Part shown: piece by piece, positions 13,081-23,859 of the stretch
How positions within the stretch are numbered: position 1 is the stretch's first letter
Layout: every line of letters begins with the position of its first letter
From: Didymodactylos carnosus
Taxonomy: Eukaryota > Rotifera > Eurotatoria > Philodinida > Philodinidae
Length of the DNA stretch: 64,000 bases
Assembly (NCBI GenBank): GCA_905250885.1
Contig: CAJNOQ010000145.1
Location: 1 to 64,000 of the forward strand
Direction: 5' to 3'
Position numbers and translations under genes: made by a program
Notes under the pieces: generated by a model
What the model saw: the letters and a program-made list of their open reading frames with translations, nothing else
The model's database searches: none
What the model was told of the DNA's origin: nothing

Positions 13081-13480
13081 AATGCTCAAAACACTGACGG
13101 CTCCAAAATCGCATTGTGACCACTCGAAAAAATGACCCATTGAGCCCAAATTTTTATCACAGATAGTTCAAACTGTATCTGAAGGTCTTTCTTAAAACGC
13201 TCTCAACTTCAATTTTTTGTGATGAGAGGATTTTTAGAATCAAAAACTGTCCATATAGCCAACTTTCAGAGAATTTCTGCGTTAAATATTAAAATAACGC
13301 AAAAAAAGAGCGACTTGTGTACAAAATTTTACAGAAAGGTCAACTAATACAGAATTTTGTATAAAATTTTTTGTAGAATATGTAGAATTTTGCAATAATT
13401 TCACCTTTGTAACTTTGCTTCTATCTCTGCCAACAAGGTGGAAAAAGACGAAGGCTGAATTTTTATACAAAACGGTTTTT
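13081..13480. repeat. Diverged copy of the 18.3-kb foldback family
   Basis: CTCGAAAAAATGACCCATTG and the following TTTTTATCACAGATA segment resemble the inner part of the hairpin at about 18495-18540, and CAACAAGGTGGAAAAAGA near 13432 matches its terminus (CAACAAGGTGCAAAAAGA near 18783). The hairpin structure here is partial. Non-coding. Confidence 0.55.
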
Positions 13481-13711
13481 TCAGTATTTTTGATCCAGTC
13501 CCTTCAAAATTCTCCGATTATAAACAGTGAAGATGCTTTATTTGCTCATCAACCCGAAAACAATTCCACAAATGCGCATTTGAGAGCGCATTATAGCCGT
13601 TATTTATCTGCGATGGTACAGCTAATATCTACCGAGTTCAAGACAGTTATAGAACAAATCCGAAAATAGAAAACAGTACATATTTAGGATGAATAGTTGG
13701 ACTGGATAACG

Positions 13712-13892
13712 TTCATTAAAAAAACTTCCATTAAAGCGTTTTGTTTTAATGAAAGCCCTAGTCCTTTCATTAAAATGCCGCCTGCAAAATGGCTGTGACC
13801 TGAAGTTTTTGATGGCACAAGAATTTCATTAAAAGTTTTAATGAACTTCTATTTAATGGAAGTCTTTTTAATTAAAAATTGTTTAATGACAC
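13712..13892. repeat. Hairpin built from CATTAAA/TTTAATG units
   Basis: Ends pair as CTTCCATTAAAG against TTTAATGGAAG, and the interior holds several more ATTAAAA/TTTTAAT pairs around a short GC-richer loop. It lies just downstream of the last recognisable exon of the minus-strand membrane-protein gene and may have separated it from its 3' part. Confidence 0.55.
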
Positions 13893-15492
13893 TCCGATAG
13901 CCCGAATAGTTGATAATCCATAACTCTTTGTTTGTTAGCGGTATAGTAGAATAGTTTACATGGAATAATATTAAAACACTCTTTGCAGTTATTTACCATA
14001 TTGTTATTTAAAAAATCATTGGACCATCTAAAATACAATGAACAAAAAAAATGTTAAAATATTGAAATAATTAAGAAAATTATTAACTTACCGCTAGTGA
14101 GTGTATCAAAAAATTTTGGTTGTCGAAATAATCTTAGTTTTCTGTCTTGTCGAGAATAATCTGATCGACTAGTTTGTTCACTATAGCTCTCAACCGATGA
14201 TGAACCTTTATAATTACTATTGTTTCTTAAAGATGCATACAATTTTCGTGCTGCCTCAGCTGTACGCTGAGCATTAACATCCTTAATAGCCTATCAAAAC
14301 AGAAAAGAAAAATATTAACAATAACTAAGTCGTTTTTTGGAACACTGCATAAAGAAATATAAAAATCTGTCTTTAACTCTTTATATAATGGTTGTTTTAT
14401 TCCTTGAACTAACACTTATTTACAGATTTTTGTGTTGACTGTGCACTAAGGCAATGTTATAACACTTAATTCAAAATATTAAAATCATATTTTTTTCTAG
14501 TATCCATTATTATCCAAGATGGCATCATCAAATTAAAAATATTTCTTTTTCACTTGAAATCTGCAGCAAGTAGAAATATGAAATTCTACATAGTCTACCT
14601 CTCGTGGAGCAACATTATCGTTTACTGTAGTTTTTTCACACAAATCTTCTTTAGTTATTGGCGTTTGAAGTTCATTACTCTTCGCCAATTGTAGACTCCG
14701 CATTAGTGTCAACAGTTTTGGAGATTTTGGAGCTAATGGCGGCATAGTGACACAGTGAGTTTCGTACATTAGAGTACTGGGTGGATTTATATCTCGTTTT
14801 GATTTACCTATTAATTAAAAACAACGAAAGCCTAGTGATAAACAAAATCAAAGAAAAGAATGTTAATCCCAAAGACCTTCACTTTTCCTCTCACGTCATG
14901 TCAAATAAACATATTTCTCTGTCTCGGTATACATGTATCCAGATTACTGCACGGTTGAAAGAAGTTTCTAATGTTTTCAGACAATTTACTCAAAAACGCA
15001 GATCACTTTTATCACATGTGAAAAAACTCGTCAAAATATCATTTCCTCACTACTTTTGATTCTTGAGACCATTTCTAATCTTCATTTTTTACTATTTTCT
15101 TGGTGAAAAAACAAATGAAAAGAGTAGTACTGGATCAGTACCATTCCCCTCTGTGAAAGTACAAAAAAGAATTGTGCTCTACAATTATGATCAGCTTCGT
15201 TAAACTTTTAACATGGACTCCTCATTTCATTGAAACAACGTGGGTAAATCCTTCTTCTTCATACCGTTTGTTTTTTTAGAAAAATGAATATGAATTAACT
15301 CACGTTTTTTTGATGAAGTTAAATTTTGATAAAACGACATCATTCGAGATCCAAATTTTTTTCGTATTAGACAAAGTACAGATAGAACAGCCAGTATAAT
15401 AAATAAAAATAGTAAGCCGAGCCAAAATGGATGCATGAGCTCGTCATCATTGATCATGGCTGTTATTCTAAAGAAAAAGAAAATATTATCGA

Positions 15493-15768
15493 AGAGATAT
15501 ATTGGCCTGACCGGCTTACTCTGCTACCACAAGGGAATTCCGTGATGTTTTTTCTTCATTTTGTTGTGTCGATAAATACCAAACCAAACTATGCTGAGAG
15601 TCACGAGACATCTTCAGTTGAAGAGAGAGCCCTTTCTCTTCAACTGAAGATGTTTCGTGACTCTCAGCGTAGCTTGGTTTGGTATTTATCGACACAACAA
15701 AATGAAGAAAAAACGTTACGGAATTCCCTTGCGGTAGCAGAGTTAGCTCGCCACGCCGATATGTAATA
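15493..15768. mobile_element. Foldback element in intron 1 of the membrane-protein gene
   Basis: Arms of about 130 bp are almost identical inverted copies, meeting at about 15630 around a CTCTTCAACTGAAGAT-type centre with almost no loop. Both strands therefore show the same open frame (shadow ORFs at 15431-15766 + and 15516-15788 -), an artefact of the palindrome and not a gene. It sits wholly in the intron at 15468-15797. No transposase. Confidence 0.85.
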
Positions 15769-15893
15769 CTGTGCAAAAGTAAGAGCATTCCTCTTACCGA
15801 ATATGTCTAGTGTATCTTCTACAGTCAATGTGCACCATAATCGTGAAAATATACCACCAAAGAGACGTATAATGATAAAAATATATGTAAAGT

Positions 15894-16102
15894 ATTGTCA
15901 ATAGAGTTTGGTGCACATGATAATTTCAAGTAATTTACTTTGTTTGTACCAAAAGTCCACTTTAATTCGGTATAGAAGTGACGATAATCATCTAGCCGTT
16001 CCAAAGCATTGTTGTCACTTCTATACCGAATTAAAGTGGACTTTTGGTACAAACAAAGTAAATTACTTGAAATTATCATGTGCACCAAACTCTATTGACA
16101 AT
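15894..16102. mobile_element. Foldback element inside exon 1 of the membrane-protein gene
   Basis: Termini ATTGTCAATAGAGTTTGGTG and its exact complement enclose arms of about 90 bp with a loop of roughly 25 bp near 15990-16010. The arms look nearly identical, so the insertion is probably young. The inverted copy of the host exon at 16880-17095 lacks it, which marks it as an insertion. Confidence 0.85.
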
Positions 16103-16177
16103 AAAAACGCAATTATAACAGCAGCTATTTTAAGTTTCATTTTATTTTCGTTTATTAATTAACATTAAAATTGTTTC

Positions 16178-16209
16178 GACGTTTCGAACAACATAGCGTT
16201 CATTTCAAC
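16178..16209 (-). ncRNA. Hammerhead-ribozyme-like motif
   Basis: On the minus strand the segment reads TGAAATGAAC, a loop, then GTTCGAAACGTC. GAAC/GTTC form a short stem II, followed by the GAAAC-GTC core seen at the ends of Penelope-like elements that carry minimal hammerhead ribozymes. The 5' core is degenerate (TGAAATGA in place of CTGATGA), so activity is doubtful. It lies just upstream of exon 1 of the minus-strand gene. Confidence 0.35.
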
Positions 16210-16439
16210 AATTCAAAACATAAAACCGAAAAATGCAGACAATAGAGTGGCAAAATACTCTTGAAAATGACTGTAGACAGAGAACTAACATGTAAATATA
16301 TATATATATATATATCCATACGAAGAGAGAGCGATCGAGAATCTAAGGTAGAAATACATTATAGAATTATTTGATGAATTTCAAAAGAGAGAGATAACAA
16401 AAAATATTTTAGTTTTCTATTTATTTTATATCATAGGAC

Positions 16440-16856
16440 GGTTTAGACTCAACTGAGACACAAATTATATTCTCAACTGAGATACAATCCATATTTTAAT
16501 AAAGTACCTCAGTTGAGAATATCTCAGTTGAGAAACCAATATTTCTGCGAATTAATTCGTTTCTCAACTGAGACACAATTTTGACTAGTGCGTTGAAACG
16601 TGCTATTGTGCAACAGTGCAGTGTAATAAGGTTTATTATTCTAGAATTCTATTGACTATCGAAGGAATTATTGCCATATTACATGGTCAAACGTTGTGTA
16701 TTTTCATGTCCATAGTTACTACTTAACACGTTATTTTATCGTTTTTCAAAACAACTGAACAAGAACAAGCATTAACTGTACAAATCCACCTTTCACTTTC
16801 CATTCTCAATTGAGATACTCGATTAAAATATGAGTTGTACCTCAGTTGAGACGTTA
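16440..16856. repeat. Cluster of CTCAACTGAG/CTCAGTTGAG motifs
   Basis: At least seven copies of CTCAACTGAG, its reverse complement CTCAGTTGAG, or a one-base variant occur here, often followed by AYAC. The outermost copies are inverted relative to each other (about 16447 and 16843), so it may be a small element with a 10-15 bp terminal repeat. It occupies the loop between the inverted exon copies. Confidence 0.65.
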
Positions 16857-16879
16857 CGCATAGGACATGTTGAATGAAA

Positions 16880-17095
16880 AGCAAGAGAGTACAATTTTAA
16901 TTTTAATTAATAAATTAAGATAAAATATAATTTAAAATAGCTGCTGTTGTAATTGCGTTTCTATTAAAATTATTATCTGTTAACAAATTTAATAAGTCTA
17001 TCGACACATACTTTTTTAACCACAATATGTCTCCATGGTGATATATTTTCACGATTATGTTTACATTGACTATAGACATATCGAATTTCATCGGT
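16880..17095 (+). pseudogene. Inverted duplicate of the membrane-protein first exon
   Basis: This plus-strand segment reads KIAAVVIAFLL and later YIFTIM, matching exon 1 of the minus-strand gene at 15798-16137. It lacks the hairpin insertion present there. An in-frame TGA stands where the other copy has the second Trp of LWWYIF, the start codon region is altered, and no downstream exons follow, so it is decayed. Together the two copies form a 1.3-kb palindrome with about 700 bp of loop. Confidence 0.65.
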
Positions 17096-17945
17096 TTAAA
17101 CTTGTTGGATGATCAGTATTTAGTATGATTATTAACTATAAAAACTTTCAAATCACTAGTTCTCATGATTCATGAGTTCACTTACTTTTACAAGGTACTG
17201 GAGAAATTTCTTTAGAACAAATGTGTATTGAAATAGATAAATTATATCTAACATACATTCTAAATGAGTGCATCAAGTTTTTTTATTTCACATTTCTAGA
17301 TTGTAAATAATCTGTAATTAGGATGTACAGAACGTAAACTATATTGCTTCTTGTTTTTTTATATATCTAATATAAAGAGAATATAAAGATGAAAGAAGAA
17401 ATGAATGATCCATTACCATTTCTGAGTAAGGTAAGTTCAGATTATCAAATTATATTTTTATCTTTCTATACACGCAGGCAAGCGAAAGAAATACTAGTAG
17501 TTTACGCAGGAATGATTTCTATATAAGAAAAAATGAAATCTATGAAAGGAAAAGAGAATAAATCTAAGATTTATTTAACAGTTGAACATTGTTTTTTATA
17601 CTCTAAAAGTCTTAGTCTTTTTGAGTTTCTAGTAACTGATAAGTGTTTGTAAAACTAAACTGAATTAAAATTGTATTACGTCAAGTTTCACATTTCACAT
17701 ATATTTAAATTTAGATTTCTATCTTGCAGCAAATGTTAGTCTATATCATACTGAGATTAACAAACAAAATTCTATTTTGTTCCTATTTAGAGTCAAAGAG
17801 ATCGTTAAATCAGTAATTATCATCTGACGAGAGATCAATTGGATCGATTCATATAATAATATACAACACCGATCGATGAATTTCAAATCATAATAATTAG
17901 TTTTCTAGTACAAACTGTGAAACTCACTCGGTACACTATGGCCTG

Positions 17946-18240
17946 AACGATTTAGTTCCCGAGGATCTAGTTCCCTATAATAAAAAATGGATAAAAAAAT
18001 TTCTTTTTCGAAAAGTTAAGGATTTAGTTCCCTATGATTTTGTTAAATCTTTGCATTCTGTTATACTTTCTTCTTTCTTAATTAGATTAGCAATCAAGCT
18101 TTTTTTCTTTTCTTTCTTTAACAAATTAATTGATATAGGAAACTAAATTATAGGGAATTAAATCCTTAACTTTTCGAAAAAGAAATTTTTTTCTCTATTT
18201 TTTATTATAGGCGGGAACTAAATCCTCGGGCACTAAATCA
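17946..18240. mobile_element. Foldback element, TTTAGTTCCC type
   Basis: Left arm (about 17949-18040) holds TTTAGTTCCCGAGGATCTAG and CTTTTTCGAAAAGTTAAGGA; the right arm (about 18139-18240) is its reverse complement with few differences. The loop is about 100 bp of T-rich sequence. Non-coding. Confidence 0.85.
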
Positions 18241-18300
18241 TAATAATCGAATATTTACTTAGACGCTCAGTCTAAAAGGGATTAGACTTTTTTCAAGCTA

Positions 18301-18815
18301 TTAAGAGTATCTCCCCTCTTTTTACACCTTGTTGCCAAATGCGGAACACACGTCCGATTGAGCTCAAATTTATAGCAGAGATAGACCATCGAAAAAGAAA
18401 ATCGAGGTATTTTTGCCCAGAATTTTCTGAAATGTTCTTATATGGGTTTTCTGGAAAACTCCAGTTTTCATCGGATCACATTACGACTCCTCGAAAAAAT
18501 GATCCGACCGAGCTTAAATTTTTACCACAGATACTTCAGATCCTATCTCAGATTAAAAATTTTTTTTTCCAAAAAATAAGCTTTCCTTCTGGAGAAATAC
18601 GAAAAATGCTGAAAGCCAGCGAAAAAAACTGAAAAAACCTGATTTTTCTTGCGTGATTTTCAGCATTTTTCGTATTTCTCGAGAAGGCAAGCATTTTTTT
18701 TAAAAATACCTCGATTTTCTTTTTCGATGGTCTATTTCTGCTATAAATTTGAGCTCAATCGGACGTGTGTTCCGCATTTGGCAACAAGGTGCAAAAAGAG
18801 GGAAGATACCCTTAA
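18301..18815. mobile_element. Foldback element, CAACAAGGTGCAAAAAGA type
   Basis: Left end TTAAGAGTATCTCCCCTCTT pairs with the right end near 18815, and arms of about 110 bp contain CGATTGAGCTCAAATTTATA and AAAAAGAAAATCGAGG. A second inner pair lies around 18580-18690 (GCTGAAAATCACG type). ORF-like frames at 18339-18632 and 18649-18939 are arm artefacts. A diverged relative is at 13081-13480. Confidence 0.85.
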
Positions 18816-19228
18816 ACTTCTTGGCTTTTGGACCATTGGAATATTAACTGTGTTAAAAGCTTTACATAACCACGTGAAAGATGAGACCCTAAAAAAGACT
18901 TCTTATCAGGATTTTCACGTGAAGTCTAAAAACTTTTAAGATTTTTGAAAAATTTTCAAGAACGAAGAAGAGCATTTTCTTTGATGCGTCCATCGATTGT
19001 TTTTATAAGCTATATTCATTTCCGTGTATTTTAATATATCAGCAAAAAACGTTTTCCCTCTACCGTCGAGATGGGCGTTATGTTGTACGAAAAATAAATA
19101 AATAAAAATTGATTTTTCGTGAACTGGAATTATGCGAAACTTGAGGAGCACATACTAGTCTGAACATAGTGGGCATCCAGGCGGACATTTGATAAAAGAT
19201 TGAAAGTGCGCTTTTTCCAAATTCAAAT

Positions 19229-19486
19229 AGTATCAAATATACTTTGAGCTACGGGCTATCTAATGGTATAAAAAGTTTTGCTCCAGGTGCTGAATTTTCG
19301 GGAAAAAATATATGCAAAAATCTTCAGAATGTTATCAATAGCATTAATGATCGTAAATTTGTTCGTCAAGTTTCACTGGATAATCACTCACCACTGTCAA
19401 CACTTCAGCGTCATGCTGCGGGTGATGAAGAACAATTTGTTCCTGAACGTCTACCATATTTTACCATTGAAGAAGAAAAACATTGA
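19229..19486 (+). CDS. Unrecognised coding-like fragment (FVPERLPYFTIEEEKH)
   Basis: An open frame of about 80 codons has ordinary residue composition, unlike the lysine/phenylalanine-rich chance frames nearby, and ends HAAGDEEQFVPERLPYF before a stop at 19486. No start or splice signals decide its limits. It lies 150-200 bp upstream of the transposase remnant, so it may be a further part of that transposon or an unrelated gene fragment. Function unknown. Confidence 0.35.
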   Translation, partial: SIKYTLSYGLSNGIKSFAPGAEFSGKNICKNLQNVINSINDRKFVRQVSLDNHSPLSTLQRHAAGDEEQFVPERLPYFTIEEEKH

Positions 19487-19659
19487 GCTAATCCGTTAAC
19501 TATTCTACAGGTAAAATTTACGATTGTATTGAGTCGAAAAAAACATTTAGGACATGTTTGATTGATAAGTTTTAACTTTTAAGCAATGGGTAGAACCATT
19601 AATAATCTAATCTTTCTTAAACTAACAGCTGTTGACGCTTGGTAATGATTAGTGATGTT

Positions 19660-20525
19660 GTTGTGCTACCGGTTCTTCTTTTTTACTAAATGATGATGAA
19701 TGGAAGTTAGCAGTAAAAAACTATCCACAGCTTTTGAAGGACGATGGAATTCATTATGTGCAACGTACCGCATCAGCCACCATTAACGTTAGAAGCGATG
19801 GATATTTTGATAATGACACAATTGTTTCACAATTCGAATGTCTATTTCAAATGTTACGGTTTAAAAAAGCGTATGTAAAACATGATATGAAATAATTGTT
19901 GATAATGCGAGAACTCATTCAGCAAAAGAATTTAGCTTAAAATGACTTTGGAAAAGGAAGTGGAATAAGATATCCGGTTAGTGTAATTGAATATTTAGAC
20001 GATATTAAAAATAAAATAGAATTCTATGTGAAAACAGGACAATTTAAGGGGAAAAGTAAAAGGCTTGCTAGTAATGGCAAATGTACTTAACATTCCCGTA
20101 CCACAAAATACTAAATTGGATGAGTTGCGAAATTTGATGAGTCAGCATAAAGCATTTCAAAGTTTAAGATCTATTATAGCCAAGTCTCACTCTCAACTAT
20201 TTATTTGTGTTCTATCGTTATAAGTGTCAAAATTAGAAAGACTCAGTAGTCAATATAATGTAAAAATTGTTTTTCCGCCAAAATATCATTGCAAATTGAG
20301 GTGTATCGAAGGACTATGGTGTCATCCAAATCTTTTGTGAGAAAACGAATCGCTCAAACATTCCCAAAAATGCTGGTATCAATGGATGAACCATGTTTGG
20401 ATTTTTTTGAAAAAAATGTGTATCTTAAACTAGTCCATCGATTTTGGTGTACATTACACGCTTATCAAAAAGGAGAAACTTATAATCGATTTCTGAAATT
20501 ACTTTTAGACATGTATGCAAAGTAG
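19660..20525 (+). pseudogene. DDE-type transposase remnant, C-terminal half
   Basis: Pieces in order on the plus strand: a segment around KDDGIHYVQRTASATINV, then SDGYFDNDTI, then IIVDNARTHSAKEF (the second catalytic Asp in the DNARTHS motif), then KSKLERLSSQY with VKIVFPPKYHC, then IEGLWCHP with VRKR and FPKML near 20305-20380, ending QKGETYNRFLKLL. The NARTHS and EGLWCH blocks are characteristic of a DDE superfamily endonuclease group common in rotifers and other invertebrates. It is broken: at least three frame changes and a stop just after the DNARTHS motif. The N-terminal half is absent here, but a complementary piece of the same family lies at 36514-37010. No terminal repeats were identified. 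Confidence 0.7.
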
Positions 20526-22273
20526 ACGTTGCTTTTCACAGAAAAGTAACGAACACTAATCTCAATAGTTAACAAAACAGTGTTGCATTTAAGTTTCTCT
20601 TCTTTTATTGTTTTCTAATTAAGCATTATTGTTCGTGATTCCTCATCTTGTTAAGCAGATTGGAACAGTGAATAAAAGTGAAAAAAAATGATCAGTTATA
20701 CTATTTTAAAAAAACTCAAACCTTGGCCTTTGACGAAAACGTTTTTTAGAGACCTATTAGAAAATCTCTGGAGATCCTGGAACTATATATAATGAATTCT
20801 CTATAGTTCTTAATCTATATGGGATCTATAAAACTAGATTTGAATCAAAATTTTTAGTTTTAATAAAAAAATGACATGCGCGTTTATGAATAGGACCAAA
20901 AACACTGACGTTTCTAACCGAAAAAATAAAATTAAAAAAGAAATGATAAGTAACTTTTTTTGTGACATACTAACGAATACAATAATATAAAAATCTTGGC
21001 TTCATTCGTAACTAAAAAGAGTTGATGGGCTTGCCAGGCATGGAAAAGGGTTTTCCGCTATCGGCGAAATTCTAAAGCTTTTTATGGTGATATGATACTT
21101 GGATGGCATCAAAACTACATTTTCTAGACTCACGAGGGAACCTCCCGAGATGCCCACTTCCGGATCTTTTTTAATAAAATAGATTTCAATTTAGTCTATG
21201 GCTGCTGTTAATTTAAAAAAGAATCTTTTCTTAATGAAGCATGATTGTGGCCTGCAAATTTTTTCTGATTAAAATGAGATGTCTCCCAGCTCTACATGAC
21301 CCTTCTTTGCAAAATTATACAATTTATAAGAAGAGCCCTAAATTGCTCATTGTCAGCTCAAAGCTACAGAAATAAGAAGAAATTAATTTAGGGCTTGTAA
21401 ATTGTATAATTTTGCAAAGAAAGGTCATGTAGAGCTGGGAGACGTCTCATTTTAATCAAAAATTTGCAGGCCACAATCATGCTTCATTAAGAAAAGATTT
21501 TGGTTGTTTTTTAGAGTTTCTGAAAAACGGATTTTCTAGAAAAGGGGTCTTCAAGAGTCATGGGTCCGAATCCTTTTAGGGTATTTACTACCTTACTGAG
21601 GTCTATCTATCCATGAATTGTAAAACAGAACTTGACGAAATTAGAAAATGAATCTTTTTAACACGACGGCTATAAGTGGAGTATAATTAAAAACACAAAA
21701 CAAAAGCAAAAATTCATTTTTTAATCTCAAATCCAAAGTATAGAACGGAATCTTCGAATTTTACACCAGAATATACCAGAATTTACATTCTCTAAACTAA
21801 ACAAGTATTTGGCAAAAGTTAAGCACTTTAGAACATCCATAATAAAACAAGCAAGACAACAAAATATTATGAACAATTAGCTAAACAACGGTAAGATACG
21901 AATGATCAAATTCGCATATGCTATTGAAGACATTGTGTAGCTAAAAATATTAGTTGGACGATCAAAATTAGACATCATGGTCATAAATAAACGCTGTGGC
22001 CTGTATCGAAGATGACAATTTTGAACACACTATTCATATTAATAACTTATTACTCATCTATTTTTTAGTATAGAGATTCTTTTTTTGACATACAGTTACG
22101 AACAGTGTCATATGAAAAATATGTCAAAAATCTCAAATTATTACGCATTAAGTGCTGTGCCTACGTAATAAGAAAGATTGTTATACCCTATGTGCTCATA
22201 ATCGAGTAGAAAAGCAGTCAGTATATAAAACAAAATCTTATTAAAAATGGTGGTATATAAATTAAACAACTTA
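20526..22273. other. Gene-free region between transposase remnant and hydrolase
   Basis: AT-rich sequence with one foldback element (21222-21500). No coding frame is supported in the rest. Confidence 0.6.
21222..21500. mobile_element. Foldback element, TTCTTAATGAAGCATGATTG type
   Basis: Arms of about 115 bp are nearly identical inverted copies; shared blocks include TCTTAATGAAGCATGATTGT, GTCTCCCAGCTCTACATGAC and GCAAAATTATACAATTTA. The loop is about 60 bp. Non-coding. Confidence 0.85.
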
Positions 22274-23859
22274 TTAAAAATCAAGTGTATTTTCAACTAG
22301 TGAATGTTCATTCAAAAATACATCTATATATGTATTACATTGAGTTGGAGCATCTTGTTGAACCCAATGACTGACATTTGGTATTTTTCTAATACGTAAA
22401 TCTGCGCAGTATTTTGCTGTACCATCACATAATTCTTCGCCTAATGTTGCATCATTTAAACCCCAAATGAGTAACGTTGGAGCGCTAATATAAGAATGTG
22501 ATAAGTCGAACTGATAACGAAACATTGCACGATAATAATTGATGGCTGATTTGGCAGTACCTTGAACAGAAAAATAAAACAAAAAACGAATGTCTCAGAT
22601 ACGTATCACTATTTGAAATAAAAAATTTAATGAACCTCTTTGAGCAAATGTGTATTTATAAACTTCAATATCATCATGATCCATATTGATTGTATTGACT
22701 AATCCCATTGGTTTCTTAAGAAAAGTACTTTCAAGTAATTCAAAATCATTTGACTGGAGAATTAATTCAGGAATAATTGGACATTGATGATAAAACATGT
22801 ACCTATAATAAAACAACAAGACTTAAATACTTTTCTGGCTAATGCAATATTATGCGAAAACCCTATTTTATGAAGAATACGATATAAGATAAGAAATATA
22901 TTTCTTTGAACTTAATACAAAGATCTTTGTTTACCTACCATGATCGTTTAAGTTGTGTCCATGATAAATCTGATCGGAATACTTGAGGATGTGGAGAATT
23001 CATAATAACTAATTTTTCAACTAAATGTGGATATCTGGAAATATATGAATGAAGATTAAATTAATTTCATTAGTGGATAATTTTTTTTGCCTACAGTAAT
23101 GCTGTCATCCAGCAAATTGTACCACCTATTGAAAAAAATATTAGAATTAACAAGACTGATTGAACATATCACTAAAACTATTTTTTTACCCCAATCATGT
23201 CCCACTAATATGCACGTGTCATACCCTAAAATAGAATGCAAAAACGATAAGTAATTCGAGAGATTCACAAACTATTCCATATAAACCTAGTTGTTCAATA
23301 ACATCTGCCACATCACCAGCCAATTCGTGGGCTGTGTAATCTGAAACATACAATGGTTTTGACGAAAGTCCATAGCCTCGTGTATCAATGGCAACAACGC
23401 TAAAAAAACAAAGACTAAAATACCGGCGAAATAAAGTTTCTTAGAAATAAATGAGTACCGGTATTTTTTAGAAAAATATTTTAATTGAAATCTCCACGAA
23501 TACCAACATTCGGGAAAACCATGAACAAATAAAATCATCGGTTGATTTGGCAAACCTTTTGAAATATAATGAAGAGTAACGTCGGAAGACTAAACAAAAA
23601 GGTTTACGTTTTATTATCAACATTAAAGATGGTCATATACTTTTAATTTGATCATTGCATGTTGTCCATATTCAGAAGAGGTTGCTCTCTCAGGAGGCAT
23701 TGGTCTTGCAATATAGTTGAAAAAATTATGTGCTCCAAGTTTTAAAAACCTTAGTACGGCATAAAACAAGCCGAACAATGATGTAAGAAAAGATAAACAT
23801 GCCAAGCCAAATATCGAAAACGCCACTCGAGATGCTGGAAAAAATTCAGCTGCCGTCAT
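22274..23859 (-). CDS. EPHX4: Epoxide hydrolase-like alpha/beta hydrolase (EPHX4 type), 359 aa
   Basis: Eight exons on the minus strand join in one frame: 23859-23641, 23589-23459, 23399-23287, 23225-23190, 23125-23095, 23034-22939, 22802-22636 and 22560-22274. The 359-residue product matches the size of vertebrate EPHX3/EPHX4. A hydrophobic segment at residues about 14-35 would anchor it in membrane. The fold markers of epoxide hydrolases are present: HGFPE (96-100, oxyanion hole), GHDWG with nucleophile Asp165, a lid region with NYYRAM (Tyr273/274), acid candidate Asp301 in WGLNDATLG, and His329 in [11 protein letters not shown]. The expected reaction is hydrolysis of epoxides to diols through an Asp ester; the physiological substrate of EPHX4-type enzymes is not settled. 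Two exons of 36 and 31 bp are notably small. EPHX3 against EPHX4 orthology cannot be decided by eye. Confidence 0.9.

Larger units (their letters stand above)
14092..16137 (-). pseudogene. Small membrane-protein gene, interrupted first exon and missing 3' end
   Basis: Four exons agree in phase on the minus strand: exon 1 from an ATG at 16137 to 15798, exon 2 15467-15304, exon 3 14807-14599, exon 4 14290-14092. Exon 1 opens with MKLKIAAVIIAFLL, a good signal peptide, but a hairpin element (15894-16102) sits inside it and closes the frame. Exon 2 encodes a second strong hydrophobic segment, WLGLLFLFIILAVLSVLCLI, followed by basic residues, as in a single-pass membrane protein with a cytoplasmic tail. 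Exons 3-4 are polar, with SSSVESYSEQTSRSDYSRQD. Exon 4 ends at a clean GTAAGT donor, yet no next exon was found down to 13.0 kb. The family is not recognised. The intron between exons 1 and 2 carries a second hairpin element. It is either a recent pseudogene or a gene that uses another start. Confidence 0.55.

Noticed and set aside
15431-15788. Overlapping long frames on both strands with nearly the same protein
   Set aside because: They arise because the DNA is a near-perfect palindrome; the two arms encode each other. No start context, splice sites or homology.
15825-16162. Frames MVHMIISSNLLCLYQK on both strands
   Set aside because: Again the mirror of the hairpin at 15894-16102, crossing into the host exon.
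17390-17431. Short frame MKEEMNDPLPFLSK ending at a good GTAAGT donor
   Set aside because: It could be a first exon, but no following exon could be found before the hairpin elements, so it is not called.
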